64,000 bases of DNA from Ascaris suum (taxonomy: Eukaryota; Nematoda; Chromadorea; Rhabditida; Ascarididae), in NCBI GenBank assembly GCA_013433145.1, contig CM024174.1, positions 5,604,336-5,668,335 of the forward strand, written 5' to 3'. This document shows positions 1 through 13,202 of the stretch, in pieces. A model generated the notes under the pieces. The model was not told the DNA's origin, did not search any database, and saw only the letters and a program-made list of their open reading frames with translations. The stretch's first letter is position 1, and each line of letters starts with the position of its first letter. The position numbers and the translations under genes are program-made.

Positions 1-3000
1 ATATGGCTCTCATTACTGAACGTTATATTTGCAAATATTAGTTACTAGAAAATTTAAAGAATTTAAATACGTCAGAAGATTGTATACATTTGACGCCATT
101 TTGATTTCCATTTCATAGTGATCGATTTGCGAGCAAAGAAATTCTTTTTATATATTGCTGAGGATTTGTACGATGATAATAATATTTAAATTTGAAGACA
201 TGACTTCCCATATTTCATTAGCACTTAATAAAGTATAAAGATGACTGATTAGATGATTGGAATGGAAAAGTGCATAACTTGTCAGCTCATCTGCTGTGAT
301 TTTCCAATTATACATTCCCCTTTTGCTCTTTTTCAATGATTTATTCTTTCCACAGTATGCTCTCTTCAATTCAAGCTACGCCTTGAAAGAAGGAAGTTCG
401 CTAGCAGTTCGCCATTCTCTATTGCTATGGTTTCTGAATGACGTCGATGGGATGAAAAAAATTCCAGTTCTCAAATAACGGTAATCCAGAATTCATTTCG
501 TCCGATGCGACTCTCTCACCCGCACCCCATGAACTATTGAAGCAAAAGTTTAAAACAATAATGTGGCATAAATTAAGAGGGAACCTCTAGCTGCAATAGA
601 TCACTAGGGTTAAAATACGGCGCAGAAATCGCTGCTCCCCGTTGGCAAAATTAAGTAAGATGTGGCACATGCAATCCCACAATTAGAAAAGACCATTCTG
701 CAGAATATTTTCAGCCGTTGTTCATATTTTCTATGCATTAAAAAAACTACACGTTGCTCTACAGAAAACCACTGTAGCCTTCGATTTTTAATTTCTATAC
801 GGGAATTTATTAACTTCGAAGCAGAGAATTTTGGCAGATTTTCAAAGTTTAGGCAACAATTTTTTCTGCTTCACTACTAACGCTATATATTGAAGAGTAA
901 ATTGCCTATTGATTAATGAAGAAATCTGTATAACTGCTCCAAAAAAACTTCAGAAATTTAACGCACGGTTACTCTAACCGAAAAGAGAGTAATCGTATGG
1001 TTACATGCTGCATGGAATGAATACATGAACTGTAGTTACTAAAGTTGATGCTGAAAATGTAAATAGTTTGGGATGCCACTGAAATAAAGCGATGAACTCA
1101 TTAAAGTGGAGCTAGAGCAATCACTCCACATTGTCGTTGAAATGAATTTCTACTAACGACTGCAGCTGAGTCGTGCCGTTTCACGGAAAGAGGAGGAGTG
1201 TTGAGCGAAAAAACCTTCGAAGAAGAGATTTTCAAAAGACCTAATTATTCTCCTCTTCATATTGAGAGAAACCACTACAAATTCGTGCTCTACCGATATG
1301 ACAAAAAAAATTGTACTCTACTAATTTCGTTGTTGTAATATTGCAGTAATAAGCAGCAGTGCAAAACACAATTTTTCAGCACGTAGCATAAATGGTTTAA
1401 AAAGATCATGCTGAAATAAGATTCAACGACAATATAATGCATGAAATGTTGCATGCAACGATCGCACCATATAAAGCGACGTTAAGAGAGAAGGAAGAAA
1501 TTTTGTATACATTTCTAACGACTTAACGACTCATTCGTTCATTGTGCAAGACACCGCAAGACACTGATGATTTTGGGCCATCAGTTATGAAAGCAATCCA
1601 TATGAATAAATGACAGCAAGAAATAAGGAAAAACGTGGGAGAAAGGAGGTTGGTGGTTGGAGGAGTAATGAGCACACATTACTCGAGCCACATTATATTC
1701 CATGTCATCTGGTTATTATGGACTGTCAACAACGAATAAAACGCTCATGGAATTTAAAAAAAAACTGGTATGACTAAAGCAGAATAACCTGAAGATTTAT
1801 GTGTCCAAATATTAAATAACAATAATCCGCTGCATTATACGAGGGATACCTTAATAACCACAGTCAATGAGGAGGTGCATGAAAAGAGTTTTTCTTACCG
1901 CACAGAATTGGAATGCAAGCAAACATTATATACATAAAATAAAATGTTCCCATAAAGTTATTTGCAGATACACAAAAGGGACTTCATTTTGACATGAAAT
2001 TCAGCCGCTCATGCATGAATCGCATTCGAAGTCAAGCTTCGGAGCACGTGAAACGGAGGTGACGTCAGCATGCAGCGGCGCTTGAGTATTTATGTACCTT
2101 CTTAATATTGAATATCAATATTCGCACAGTAGTCTGCATTTATGACTTTATGCGATACCTCTATATCCCTGATCGCTCCGTTGTAGCTTACTCATCAATT
2201 AGATGAATATTCCAGCTACGAAAAGAACCCACATAGAAATTGCGTGATGTTTAGTTCAGCTTCAGAGGAGTTAATTGCCAATGGAACAGTAAGGAAACAT
2301 CAGTAATTGCTGCCATAAAGTTTCATGACAGCCGTCAGTATCTACAGTATATCTTCCGTTATGTTTTATTATTTGCTACCAGTGCGAGGCGATCAGAAAT
2401 CACCGGCAACTGAGTGAACGAAGCATTTATAACGTATGTAAATTCCTTTCATTAATATGGCAGCTGGATCAGCGACTGCATGCTGAAGTGCTATTATAAA
2501 TTCAAATTCGATTGGCAAAGCAGTCAAAAGCAACTCGACCAGTAGTATGCTATTTTATTCCACAAGTGGGTGAACTATAACATGCTCACATTCTGTTATG
2601 GGTATTTTGTAGAAAGCCCATTTTATGACCTTTTTTTCTCGAAGGACCGTGTCATATTCATCGATTTGCGCCCTCTCTTTATTCGCGCATTCAGTTTGTA
2701 TTTACTCAGTGGATGAGAGGTCAGTAGGGACCAGGCAAATTCGCTTATTTACCTCGATGTAAATCCTCCAGTAATTACAAGATGTAAATTTTATTGCTGC
2801 TTAATCATAATAATAGTAGCCTGTAGAAGTAAGGAAGTCGGCTGCCTTCTTTTTGAATCGCATTTATGTTACCTTCAATGATCGATCTATGCAAGTATTG
2901 CTTGACGATATCAGAAAATCTATTTCCGTTTGAACTCAAGAGGCATCCAGTCACTTGTAATCAAGAACGAATAAAGGTGACTGTATCTTCGGATGTTTAG

Positions 3001-4673
3001 AATCATGAATGACAATCCAGTGTGATATTAAGATCAGTATCCCTACAAGAACTATGAGAGGCATTCATTCCGTTGCCATTCTCCTAACATAAAGGTTTAA
3101 AAGTGCAAAAAGTTAAGCTTAAAGGTGGACCTAAATATTTGAATGATTGGGCAAAACTCGCTTTGTCCGTCTACCTGAACATTTTACAGATATGTGTAAA
3201 AACTTTTGAATGTTTTCGAGTCCTATCACAGGCTGTCGGATTATAGTGGAGATGTTTAAATGAAGAGTGCTGCAATGCTAAGCATTCCTTTAGGTAATCT
3301 GCTCAATTTATACCGATATTAATAATGGGCATGACATAATCAATAAATTCTGTAAAATAAATCAATGTTTCTTGTCACAAGAAGGAGGTTATTGTTTAAG
3401 TAAAGAGAGTATAGTTATATCTAAGAAGAGATCCAAGTTGTCTAGGACTGCCTAGAGCGAGAATTCTGCATTTTACTCGAATATGCATTTTTTACTCGAA
3501 TCTTGGCTAATTCTAGAGGTACATGAAGCATACTTTGCCCACCACCGTAAGTGGATGACTGCAACGTTAACGCAACATTTGCCTTCTGAATCTCTAAAAT
3601 AATATACCTTTAGCTTCCGAAATCATCGGTATTTCCTAAAGTTAATCGTTCATATTGAAGACTAATTGGACGCATCAGCTATAGTGAGGAGCGGTGACGA
3701 TAGTTTCTGTTTGGGGCGGTCGCATAGCGTTCGTTTCATTCGTTCTGCGCACTTTTTCGCTTTCCCACTCGGTAGGTGTCGAAATGCAGATACGCTTTTC
3801 AGCTTAGAATCGTTCAGTCCGGTCACAGTAACAATCGAGAGACGCACCTCGGGCTCTTCAGTCCCCTATCTCTCTCATTCAATATTTGCAATTAGCGTAT
3901 TTCTTTCGAGCAAGTCTTACCTTCTCTTTCTTATAAAAAACGCCAACACTGTGCATTAAATGTGATTTTTTTATCCGTGATAATAATCTAAAAATATGTC
4001 ATATATTAGCTACGAAAATTTGATTCTAGAATTGCGTTGATCTAAAACATCGAAGTGTGCCATCAAAATTATTGAATTCTGCTCGTCGTATGAAAAACCT
4101 ATATAACTGAGTGCTCGCACAGATATTATTATCGATTCAAGCTTTTCTTCAAGTTTGTTTACTCATCTATTTTTCTAATAAGAAACTAAAATTTTGGGAA
4201 GCTAAATTAAGGTAGCTATTCATGAGGGTGTTGCTGCGCTCTTCATGATAAGCTTAAATTTCGATCAGGCTGCATTACTCCATCGACTGCCGACATTTGT
4301 TCATAGAATGTTGGTGCTCTGAGGGTATTCTGGTAAGGCTTACATTCATGGAGTCGATGATAAGCAAACTGGAGTTTCTTTCAAAGAACCGTCCTGATCC
4401 TAAATACATAAGGAATTTGGCAGATTGTATAATGCAAGAAATTTAAAGCGGTCATTTTCATGCTTCCTCGTCCACCATTCGCTCTCAACTCGCAATGAAC
4501 AAACATCATGCATGAATTTTTAAGGGAGTTAGGCTTGCGAAATACTGAAAGATGAACAACTGAAAAATGAGCATTTTTTTTAAAGTCGATACGCGAGGCG
4601 CACCTCACAGACAAGGCTCAATTCTGATCGCGAGAGCGCGAATTGTACACGCAGGGCGAGCAGAGCGGCCGAT
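1..4673. other. intergenic stretch upstream of globin
   Basis: AT-rich, no recognised gene. The only patch with coding-like composition is 3662-3877 on the minus strand (see findings). Frames at 148-369, 296-478 and 662-880 look like chance. Confidence 0.5.
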
Positions 4674-4732
4674 ATGTTCTCAGAGACGGGCGATTTTGGC
4701 ATTACTTTGGCCGAACAATTGCAACTGTCAAG
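4674..4732 (+). CDS. globin exon 1 (tentative): N-terminus and A helix
   Basis: ATG at 4674, then FSETGDFGITLAEQLQLS and two nucleotides (AG). The donor AAG|GTTCGT is phase 2, which fits the next exon (AG|A gives Arg20). The join aligns with neuroglobin around RAV at the end of helix A and brings the total to 160 residues, normal for a globin. It sits in a locally CG-rich stretch (4625-4700). Against it: a 5.3-kb intron follows, and Trp A12 is replaced by Ser. Confidence 0.45.
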
Positions 4733-7700
4733 GTTCGTTCTTAATTCATGTATTTCCTCTTAATTTCCTATTCAGTTGCAGAAATTAGCTTTATTCGTGT
4801 TGTCGTAAAATATGAACATCGTAAACACAATATCGAGATTGCACTCAGATACCATAGCATCAAGGAGTGGAAAATGGTCTACTTCCTTAATCGTTGGAGC
4901 TTTTTATTAAATTCAGGATCGCACAAAACGATCGATTGCCGATATTTATACTGCTTTAGTCTTGTGCTGCTTGCTTCGCTAATGCTTCTAGTCCGCTTGC
5001 CGAAATCGTTGAATTATATCAAAAACGAAACTCATTTGGAAATATTTGCATATAAGAAGGAGACGATAGGATTTTTTGAATTTGTTCAACTCAGCTCAGT
5101 TCTAGCAAAATCTACGATTGATTTCCATTTAAATTTGTGCTTTTAATGATGCATAACAAAGTGGCAGTAAATCATCTCACGAAAACCCCATCAAGCAATT
5201 CTACAAGACAAGGCGGTCAGTTAGTGCGTTCAACAGAAGAATTTCAAATCTTTGCGCTAACCCTTTTATGAGCTCTTCAAAGTCTACGTTACGACGAGTT
5301 GATGTCTCCTATATATGCCCTTTTTTTCTATTTACTGCAGTAATTTCAAATGAAAGCCGCTGAAGTTAAAAGCAAGAAATCTGGTGAATGTGGTATGCAG
5401 CATTGCAAAATCTGCTATTGCAACGATCTTTGCTATCGCAATATTCAACTTAGTTCGTCGACTTAAAAGAATAGCTCAAGTTATTTAAAGATGGCAAGAA
5501 GTTAACGTTTATTTTGCAATGGGCCTTGATTTCCATCTCGCTGAAAAAAAAACTGCAAAAGATAAGAGCAAGTGCTCGGAACAGTTAATAAATGGTTGAT
5601 TTTGTTCATTGACGATTTACGGAATGGTATATGAGCACATATCCGAAAAGGCATGCCATGTGAGCTTATTCGGGATGTTTTTCCCTTGCTTTAAAATCGA
5701 CAGGTTACCGAGCACAAGTTTCGCATTCATATTTTTTAAAATCACATCCATAATCAACAATCGGTAGTAAGAGCTTTTTTTCAGTACGATATTCACAATG
5801 AAATAATCTTTTTCAATTACTCCTGCTAACTGTGTTTTGTCTCTTTGTTCTGGTCGCGGCGACGATTTATTTAAAACCACATTCCGACGAATGTGAAAAA
5901 CCAAATTTTCTCTCAGAAGCAAACCGTTGCACCAGTTAATCGTTGCATTAGAATGTCGGTTTAAGAACGGCATCAAACGATCGGTTGTTGGTTTGATTTG
6001 ATTGCGTATTCCGCATATTACATATTAAATCATACAAAGGAATATAGACCACATAAGACGGTGTCACCATCAATCTCGTACAGCATCAAAAGATGCCTGA
6101 AAATATATTGGCTATTGAATATGCCCTTCTAGAGAACGGTGTTTGATTGCACGTAACTTTATTTTGGCAATGAGTCGGGTTTGAGCCAGCCACCTCACTG
6201 AATCCATCTCCGAACTAATAACGCCACAACATTTTAGTGACATCCGATGATGACTTTCAAGCTTTTTTCTTGAGAGCTGTACCACGAAAGTTCAAGCCAA
6301 CTAAATAATTACATGGACATGTTATCATTCCTATCAATGAAATTCGTTAGTAGCAAATTTTATGGATATTGTTTGCAAAGATGCGTTAAATTTTCACAAA
6401 TATGCGATGAAATCCTGCAAATATGAGGTAAACTTTTGCAAATATGCAAGAAATCCATCAAAATATACAAAAAGTTTGCGGAGTGAAATTGATGAGATGA
6501 AATTGAACGAACGAAATGAAAGTCGATTGACGACATGTATTCGCCGAAAAAAATCCATCTGATGCTAGTCCTTTTGCCAATTTCAATCAGAATCCATTTC
6601 AGCTCTTTTTTTTCATGCAATTTCGTTGCTTGCACTCTTGATTACGTCACTCAAACCAATCATTACGCACTACATCGCAAAACTGATTACCTCTCCTCAA
6701 AATTTTTATATCATACCTTCAATATTTTTTCTTTCAAAGGTGAGAAATATGTTCGAAATGCTAAAGTGATTGAAAAAAGACTCGTTTGGATGAGAAAAAA
6801 AGCTCTGAACATCGTCATATATATGATTTTAACAATTTCTTTGAAATCAGCCGATCGCATTCTTCCTTTTAAGTAAAGAATTTGTCATAGATGACTAACT
6901 GAAATAGAATAAGCAAACATCAGACGAGCCGATAGAGAATGTATAATCCTTCTGTCTTATTTTTTCTTTACGATTTCACTTCGCTGGCCACTAATTGTTA
7001 TAATGAGTCGCTTGAAGGGAAGTTACTAATCGAGCTTTGCTTTAAAAAAATCTCCATTGGGAGTTAAATAATCATGCGTTCAAGAGAGTGAAGTTAAGTT
7101 TTGTGGCTCGGTTTTTATGAGAACAATTTTTACAATATTGATTTTAGAGCTCATCACGTGATAATTCAGTTTCTTTTTGAAATTTGTTTTTTCTTCAAGT
7201 TATAAATTGTAAGCAAAAGGTTTATAGGTTGTAAATAACTTCCTCGTGAAACCTAAATGGCATTTCTAAATAAGCCTTACACATAAAAGCCGCAAAGAAA
7301 ATGTACTCGAACTAAAGGATGATAAGATGTAACGAATGAATGACGCCATACGTTGAATATAACCCTAATGAAAGCGGATAGATACTAAGATCTTTCAACA
7401 GAGCAGCTAAACACATAAAACAACGGGACAACTAAAAGAAGTTCTTTACCCACTTATCGCTTATAAAACCCGCTACTCTATCTCGAAGTATAAAGTTTCA
7501 AGAAAATGGCATGCTTCAACCTTTCCTTCATAAAATTATCAAGACTATAAACGCCGGTAGTTTATTTGAAGAAAAATAACGGCTACAGGAATAAATCACA
7601 GGCTTTCCATTGAAGCACAATATTCTGTAAAAATTTGCATGAAAAATAAGCTGAATTATTTTATTCAGTTCTTAGTAACAAAGAAATGTTTGCATTTGAT

Positions 7701-10700
7701 TCAAAAATTTCATGCTTATCAAGAAGACGTTATTCAAGTCTATACCGATATGGATAAATAATGAATAATTTAAAAAAATTCTAAGTAACGGGCATAGAAA
7801 AATTATCTGAAATATAACATTATTGTAATTCTATTCAGAATAACCCAAGATCAACGGATCTGATCATCCGCCATCGATTAAGTAGTTCATCAGCTTATCT
7901 TTTAGCTATCAGATACAATGCTTGCAACAGACTTGGTCAAAGTTGCGCACATCACCAAACTTCTTATACAATATCTTCAGGTAAATTTCTTATTTCATTC
8001 GTTTACATCTTTTGCCTCTTTTTTTCCATTTCTTCCACTCTTATATATGCTTAATTTGATGCTCAGTCGTTCATATATCAACGAGAAAAAGCAATTGGTT
8101 TGTTTATTGTCGATATTTTTAACCCTTTTGAAATGCTCGGTTTCAAAGATATGCCACTAACAGCATTACATGATCTTTTTTCGAGAAAATCGCATAATTG
8201 GAAGTATTCCAAATTTTTCTTTTAGAAAAAAGTGCGACGACAAAGGACAGAAAGACTTTTGAAGAGTCGGAAAATGAAACAGCAGATAAGAAAAGACTTG
8301 AGTGATGAGATCCACGAAAACAGCATTTCTATTTCGTTCATTATATCTTTCTCCTTAGCATCTCTACTAATACTTTCTCCTTAGCATTTCACACTGCAAT
8401 TTCCTCTCATGTGCAATGTTTGCACGACATAAAATCATGCAAACTATATACTACATTCTTAGTTCGCAGTGATGATTCAGTTTTCATGGAGATGCGATAA
8501 TAGTGATATAAATTTGAAAGTGTCATTAAGATGATCGGAGATAAAATATCTTGGAAGTTTTTGAAAGTTTGCCGTCTCTTAGGAGAGAATATGTTATGAA
8601 AAGTTTCGCTTGCCAAACAAGCAAAGCGATAATAATTCCAAACTGTCGATTGGCTTTCGAAGTCGTCACTGTGCTCCCTTGAGAGAGGTCTCCTCTCTGT
8701 ATTCTTTCGCTTGTAAGTTTATTGTAGATGATATACGAAAATCCAATCTTGATACGAGCATGAACTTTTCGCATATTCTTTAATGCTAATGAAATCATTT
8801 AGCAAAATTATTTAAATAGTTGGCGCTGAATTTGCTGAATAATCGCTAAAAATTTTTTCATTCAAATATTCTTCACAATATTATTCTTATTACAACTAAC
8901 AACAAAAAATTCATGAGGTGTTTATTGTAGTTGAAAAGGAAAAACAGTTGAAAGTTAATCTAGCTAACGTCGTTAAGGTAGAGTGAAAAAGAAGAGATTA
9001 TATATCGATCAAATTTCAGTTGTTTTTTTCTTCTATCACTGATATTGAACATTTTGCTTTTACATATGTCTCGTTAGCAGAACGATGCACACAACTCCCA
9101 ACTGATATATCGATAAATTACTGCTAAAATTGAAAACGAAACATTATTTATTGAGTTAAAATAACATCTGGATAGTTTAATATGCTTCAGAATTATAGGT
9201 GTTTTTCGATAGTTATCGTCAGATTCAAAAGGTTCGCGAATTTTTCCTCAACGCATCAAATTTTTGCACTGATTTTCAATATTACTTATCAGGGAAATGC
9301 AAATGACGGTTGTATTAGCTGATTGCTTGTCACATTCAAGCACTGCCAACTGTCTCATGCATCCCAAAAACACTTCTAACGGTGTTCTTTTTTGGCCGAA
9401 CAATCTCCGAGCGTCTCACTGAATTGATTTTCTCTTCGACTTTTTAAAAATATAAAAGTTTTGTGCCATTTTTCACAAGGAAATAAAGCTTACTGGACAG
9501 ACTGATACGATATTTGCATTTGCATTTCAGCCGCTTCGCTAACCGATTGGTCCATTCTTATCCAGAAGTGCTGGCAAAACGCTAACTCATGCCTTTTCTT
9601 ATGAAGGAAGTCGGCTGTTTTAAGAGTATATTGAAACAACTGTTCTCAATCCCCCTCCCCCCACGCCCCATCAATCGTCGAACATAGCTATTCTTCAAGT
9701 TTATATTGTCAATAAAAGTTACAGAGTGTAAGGAGTCTCGAAAAGACTGGGCTAGGAAGTCATCCAGTGCTATGCCTTACATATGTTAAATTTCGTCTTT
9801 GTAGCTTTTCCTACTCCTGAGCCGAATTCGAGCGATGGACAGAGACACATAATTATGGTTGCATATGCATCGATGTGATAGTATAATAATGTGCTTTTGC
9901 CAAAACTCAGCAAACATCTTTAAAAAGCGCGTGATTTAGAAGAAGGAAAATATGGGTGAGGGTACGTTTCAGTGCATTGAATATGCGTTATGAGTCGGTC
10001 GATTTGCAGAGCGGTTGTCGCCAACAACGCAATGGCAAAGGAGCTCTTTCAGAAGGCGTCCATCATTGAAGGCTTCTCATCAGCAGGCAGTAAATGCTGC
10101 ACCATAAAAGAGCATGCACGAATGCTTTGCGAGCTTATCGACTTCTGCATCCATGAAATTCACAGCTCTACTAAGGTGGCACATGTAAGTGAGGAAGCCC
10201 ACTCAGTCGTTTCGTTCATCTATAAGTACCAATAACGCCTAAAGCTATTCGTGCACTAAAAACTTCTTATCGCTCAGTTAAGAAAGCCGTTTAAATTAAA
10301 ACGAAGCACATTCAAATGCGGATCAAATGGTGCCATTCAGCGGGAAAATGCTTCTAGGTTTTAGCGTGCATTCGATTTTTTATTATTCACTGCACAACCT
10401 TGGGCAATTTCTATGCAAAGCAGATATATGAAAGAATGACGAAATCCACGTGTGAGGAGCATTTCTCAAATTGTATCGCGGATCTGCATTTATTGATCGT
10501 TTTTGGATGTTTGCCTTACCGGAATTCAAAAGCAAGTTAAGACTTAACAAAAAACTTTGCAACTGCAGCATATTTTTATGACTTTTGTGAGGAGCAGTTA
10601 TTTCTTCGATAGCCATCGATCGGAATCCACTCTTCCGGAATGCGACGTTGGGCCGATTGGCCAAACAGTGGGAAACCGATATTTTGAATCATAACAAGCG

Positions 10701-12876
10701 TCGATCTCATGCTCCATTATTATTGCCATATCTTCTTTTGCTGTCATCAATATCAAGAAACGAAGGCCTTTTGTGGATATTCCAAGGGAATGGTGAATGT
10801 TACTGGTAGCGAAATCGCTTTAATTTGTTATGCCTTCTGTCAATCTAGCCTTCCGAACGCTTGTCCGATAAAACGATCACTCACATGGCAATTCGCTGTG
10901 GTTTTACTATTCAAAGTCCTAACAACGCCTAAAATTTGGTGAGAGGAGGAGGGAAATTCTCATCACGCCCTCCCACAGTTCCCGACCATCGCATTACGAG
11001 GCAATTCTGTTCACAGCCTTTACCACTCGATTTTCCCACCATATTTCTATACTTCCTTACACCAACCACTTAACGCGGTAGTGACAGTTATTTTTCAAGA
11101 GCCCTACTATTTCTCTCACTGAATTTCGAAAAAATCCAAGTATCTCTTGTTTTATATCGTCAGATTCATCAGCACTACTTTCGCAACATACAGTTGACGC
11201 CGTTCATATTGCAGAAGACTGCAGTTCTCGCATAAACTTTTTTAAAAGTATAGCTTGCAACATTGAATTTCTATGATTTATCAACCCATTACATTTCAAC
11301 GAGTTCGTTTACCCTTCTTTTCACCGGAACAATTCTATCAGTATTCGTTCGCAATACCCATCTGGGAAAAGCTTTTAATTTTTCCTCCATCTTGAATCCC
11401 AAGCGATATATCTGCTCCCTCTCAAACGATTGGAATGCAAGTTAGACCGCTTCAAGTGAAAAGAAAAATTAACCTAGTGAGAAGGAAAACATCTACTGCT
11501 ATCTTGCAGCCCACTTTATTGAAAGAGAGAAAATGGACTGAAATTTGTTGCGGAGTCATCAGACGGGCTCGAAAGTATTTGTCAGTTCTGTGATAAAGTT
11601 CGATGAAATTGCATGGAGTACTTGCAACTGTTCATAAATATTTCCATTAAACGTGTTTTCTAAGCAAAAAGACTGCACCTTTTCAAGAACTTTCCAAATT
11701 TTTGTTGCATTCTCCAATTTTTGTTTAGTTCTTTAGCAATTTCTCGTTGTTACTTCCGTCACTTCCATTCCGTGCTGAAAGGACTTATTTTTAACGTCGC
11801 AATCCAACGTCAATTTACAACATTTTTATCTGTATAACCTGTGAATCCGAATTACCAACTCATTTATTACTGAATATTTGAGCAGCACAAACGCTTATCA
11901 GTCAAATACTGCATATCCAAGGGGAGTTTAATGTAAATTCAAGGATTTCATGCAAGTCGATGTTGTAATCAAGGGCTGGCGCATTGATTTATGCGAAAGA
12001 CTGAAGAGGGGTTCCTTCGCAGAGCGCTCTCTTGAAAGTTGTAACGAGTTTTAATGAATCGAATTTTCCGCAATTTTCTGGAATTTAGCTTGCAGCTTCA
12101 GGCGTAACACAATTTATCTCTATGTAAGCCTTATGATGAACGGCAATAAACTTTACGAAACGTCCGTTAATTCACTAAAACGCCTCTCGAACGACGATTC
12201 TAGTCATAGATAATTTAGTATAGGAGAAGAATGGAACGGCACAAAATTCGACAGCATATAAGCATCACTGCCGAACTGCACTTTAAAAGTTCATTGCTAC
12301 AGCTGATTTGAGATAATTCGCCCTCGTGCCGAATATGCTGCAAAACCATTCATTTATTGGGAAATTTTCCACTTTATTTCATCCGTAAATTTTCGCCCTG
12401 CTTTCCAATGAAGGTGCCTATGTTTTGCTTCTTGCATGCACAACTCACTTCGACGTTATCGCTTTTGGAAGATTTGAAGAATATCGCTCGTCCGCTAGTG
12501 CTCATTTTCTTTTGTTCATGGCTTTTCAGTTCGTTATTTTCAACTTTTCCTGTACATGCTAACTCCTGAATATTTTTAAAGGAATTATATGCACAGAAAT
12601 ATAGAAATGTCTCAACACTGTTTTCAGGATCGTTGTATGAGTATAGGAGAGATGCATTGTGGTGCATCTGACCGCTCGATGGGTCAGGTATGGGATCAAT
12701 TTGGTGACTCATTAGCCGAAGCGGTCACTAAAGCAGAGCCGGTGAGGGGCAAACGAGAGTGTCTGAAGGCTTGGAACGCACTTGTTTCTTTTATAGTTAG
12801 CACAATTCATTCTTATTTTGTTTACATTTCATCTGAACCCTATGCAATGAGATGGGAAGAAAGCTTCATTCCTTAA
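4674..12876 (+). CDS. globin (nematode type), three exons, whole gene
   Basis: A haem-binding globin of 160 residues built from exons 4674-4732, 10010-10184 and 12628-12876; the junctions are in phase (2 and 0). Key positions: Phe42 at CD1 (EGFSS), distal His55 at E7 (IKEHARML), proximal His88 at F8 (SIGEMHCG). The E7 to F8 distance is 33 residues, close to 32 in vertebrate neuroglobin. The G/H region WDQFGDSLAEAV, VRGKRE, KAWNALVSFIV is the pattern of many Caenorhabditis globins. The first exon is the least certain part: it supplies an A-helix-like ITLAEQLQLS but lacks the usual Trp at A12. Ligand and role cannot be read from sequence. Confidence 0.75.
6374..6478. repeat. degenerate 21-bp tandem repeat, about five units
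   Basis: Units share a core like GCAAATATG at 21-bp spacing. Read in the plus frame they give CKDALNF, HKYAMKS, CKYEVNF, CKYARNP, SKYTKSL, which makes the periodicity plain. It lies within the long first globin intron. Confidence 0.7.
8347..8387. repeat. 15-bp direct repeat
   Basis: CTTTCTCCTTAGCAT occurs at 8347-8361 and again at 8373-8387. Confidence 0.85.
10010..10184 (+). CDS. globin exon 2: helices B to E
   Basis: Acceptor GGTCGATTTGCAG and a perfect donor CAT|GTAAGT; one nucleotide plus 58 codons. Encodes AVVANNAMAKELFQKAS, IIEGFSS (CD1 Phe) and IKEHARMLCELIDFCIHEI, which aligns with the E helix of neuroglobin including distal His and the following ID. An alternative start at the ATG of 9990 would read into this exon without a splice, but would drop helix A. 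Confidence 0.75.
10185..12627 (+). other. globin intron 2 (2.4 kb)
   Basis: GTAAGT to TTTTCAG. No domain or repeat of note was seen. Open frames at 10383-10664 (minus) and 10709-10942 (plus) look like chance. Confidence 0.75.
12628..12876 (+). CDS. globin exon 3: helices F to H, stop
   Basis: Acceptor AACACTGTTTTCAG, phase 0. Encodes DRCMSIGEMHCGAS with the proximal His, then VWDQFGDSLAEAVTKAE, VRGKRECLKAW and NALVSFIVSTIHSYF, ending at TAA 12874-12876. The conservation is strongest here. The last 20 or so residues could instead be intronic if a donor near GTTAGC at about 12800 is used; I keep the continuous reading. Confidence 0.8.
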   Translation, partial: DRCMSIGEMHCGASDRSMGQVWDQFGDSLAEAVTKAEPVRGKRECLKAWNALVSFIVSTIHSYFVYISSEPYAMRWEESFIP

Positions 12877-13196
12877 TACTTAAAAGTTTATGAAGTGTCT
12901 ATGGAGTATGGAGTATTCTAAGTGTAGTGATAAGCTTGCAAAAGTTTTAACAGTCATCCATGAAGCAACTTTTTATTGCAGAATTTAGACTAATGAAGTG
13001 GTTGGCAGGAACGACTTGATCAGTGCTTTAATATCATCCTTTATTCACAGTTTCAGCATCTTCGATTTTTTTTCTTTTTAATCTTTTCATTTGCCGTAAT
13101 TATGCAATGCCTAGTCGTGCTCTAGTTGCTGCTGTCATACGACTCCTCAGGTCCGCTAAGTTATATGCACCGTAGAATTTATGGAAGTGAAGGAAC

Positions 13197-13202
13197 AATA
13201 AA
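13197..13202 (+). terminator. candidate poly(A) signal AATAAA for the globin gene
   Basis: AATAAA within GAACAATAAAAGG, 321 nt past the globin stop, the first clear hexamer noticed downstream. The hexamer is common in AT-rich DNA, so support is positional only. Confidence 0.3.

Larger units (their letters stand above)
4733..10009 (+). other. globin intron 1 (5.3 kb)
   Basis: Present only if exon 1 is correctly assigned. Contains a degenerate 21-bp tandem repeat (6374-6478) and a 15-bp direct repeat (8347-8387). The minus-strand 119-codon frame at 5617-5976 and the plus-strand frames at 4748-5146 and 6535-6876 were inspected and show no convincing domain. Confidence 0.45.

Noticed and set aside
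5617..5976. 119-codon minus-strand frame with a passing likeness to a retroviral-type aspartic protease C-terminal part
   Set aside because: No D-S/T-G active site and no adjacent reverse transcriptase or integrase; the likeness is a few hydrophobic spacings only.
10358..10540. Plus-strand frame after a CTTCTAG acceptor, first considered as the globin F-H exon
   Set aside because: It is phase-compatible but lacks the LG/IGxxH and WDxFG patterns; the exon at 12628 matches nematode globins far better and is also in phase.
12374..12712. 112-codon minus-strand frame
   Set aside because: Overlaps the conserved globin exon on the other strand; no features of its own.
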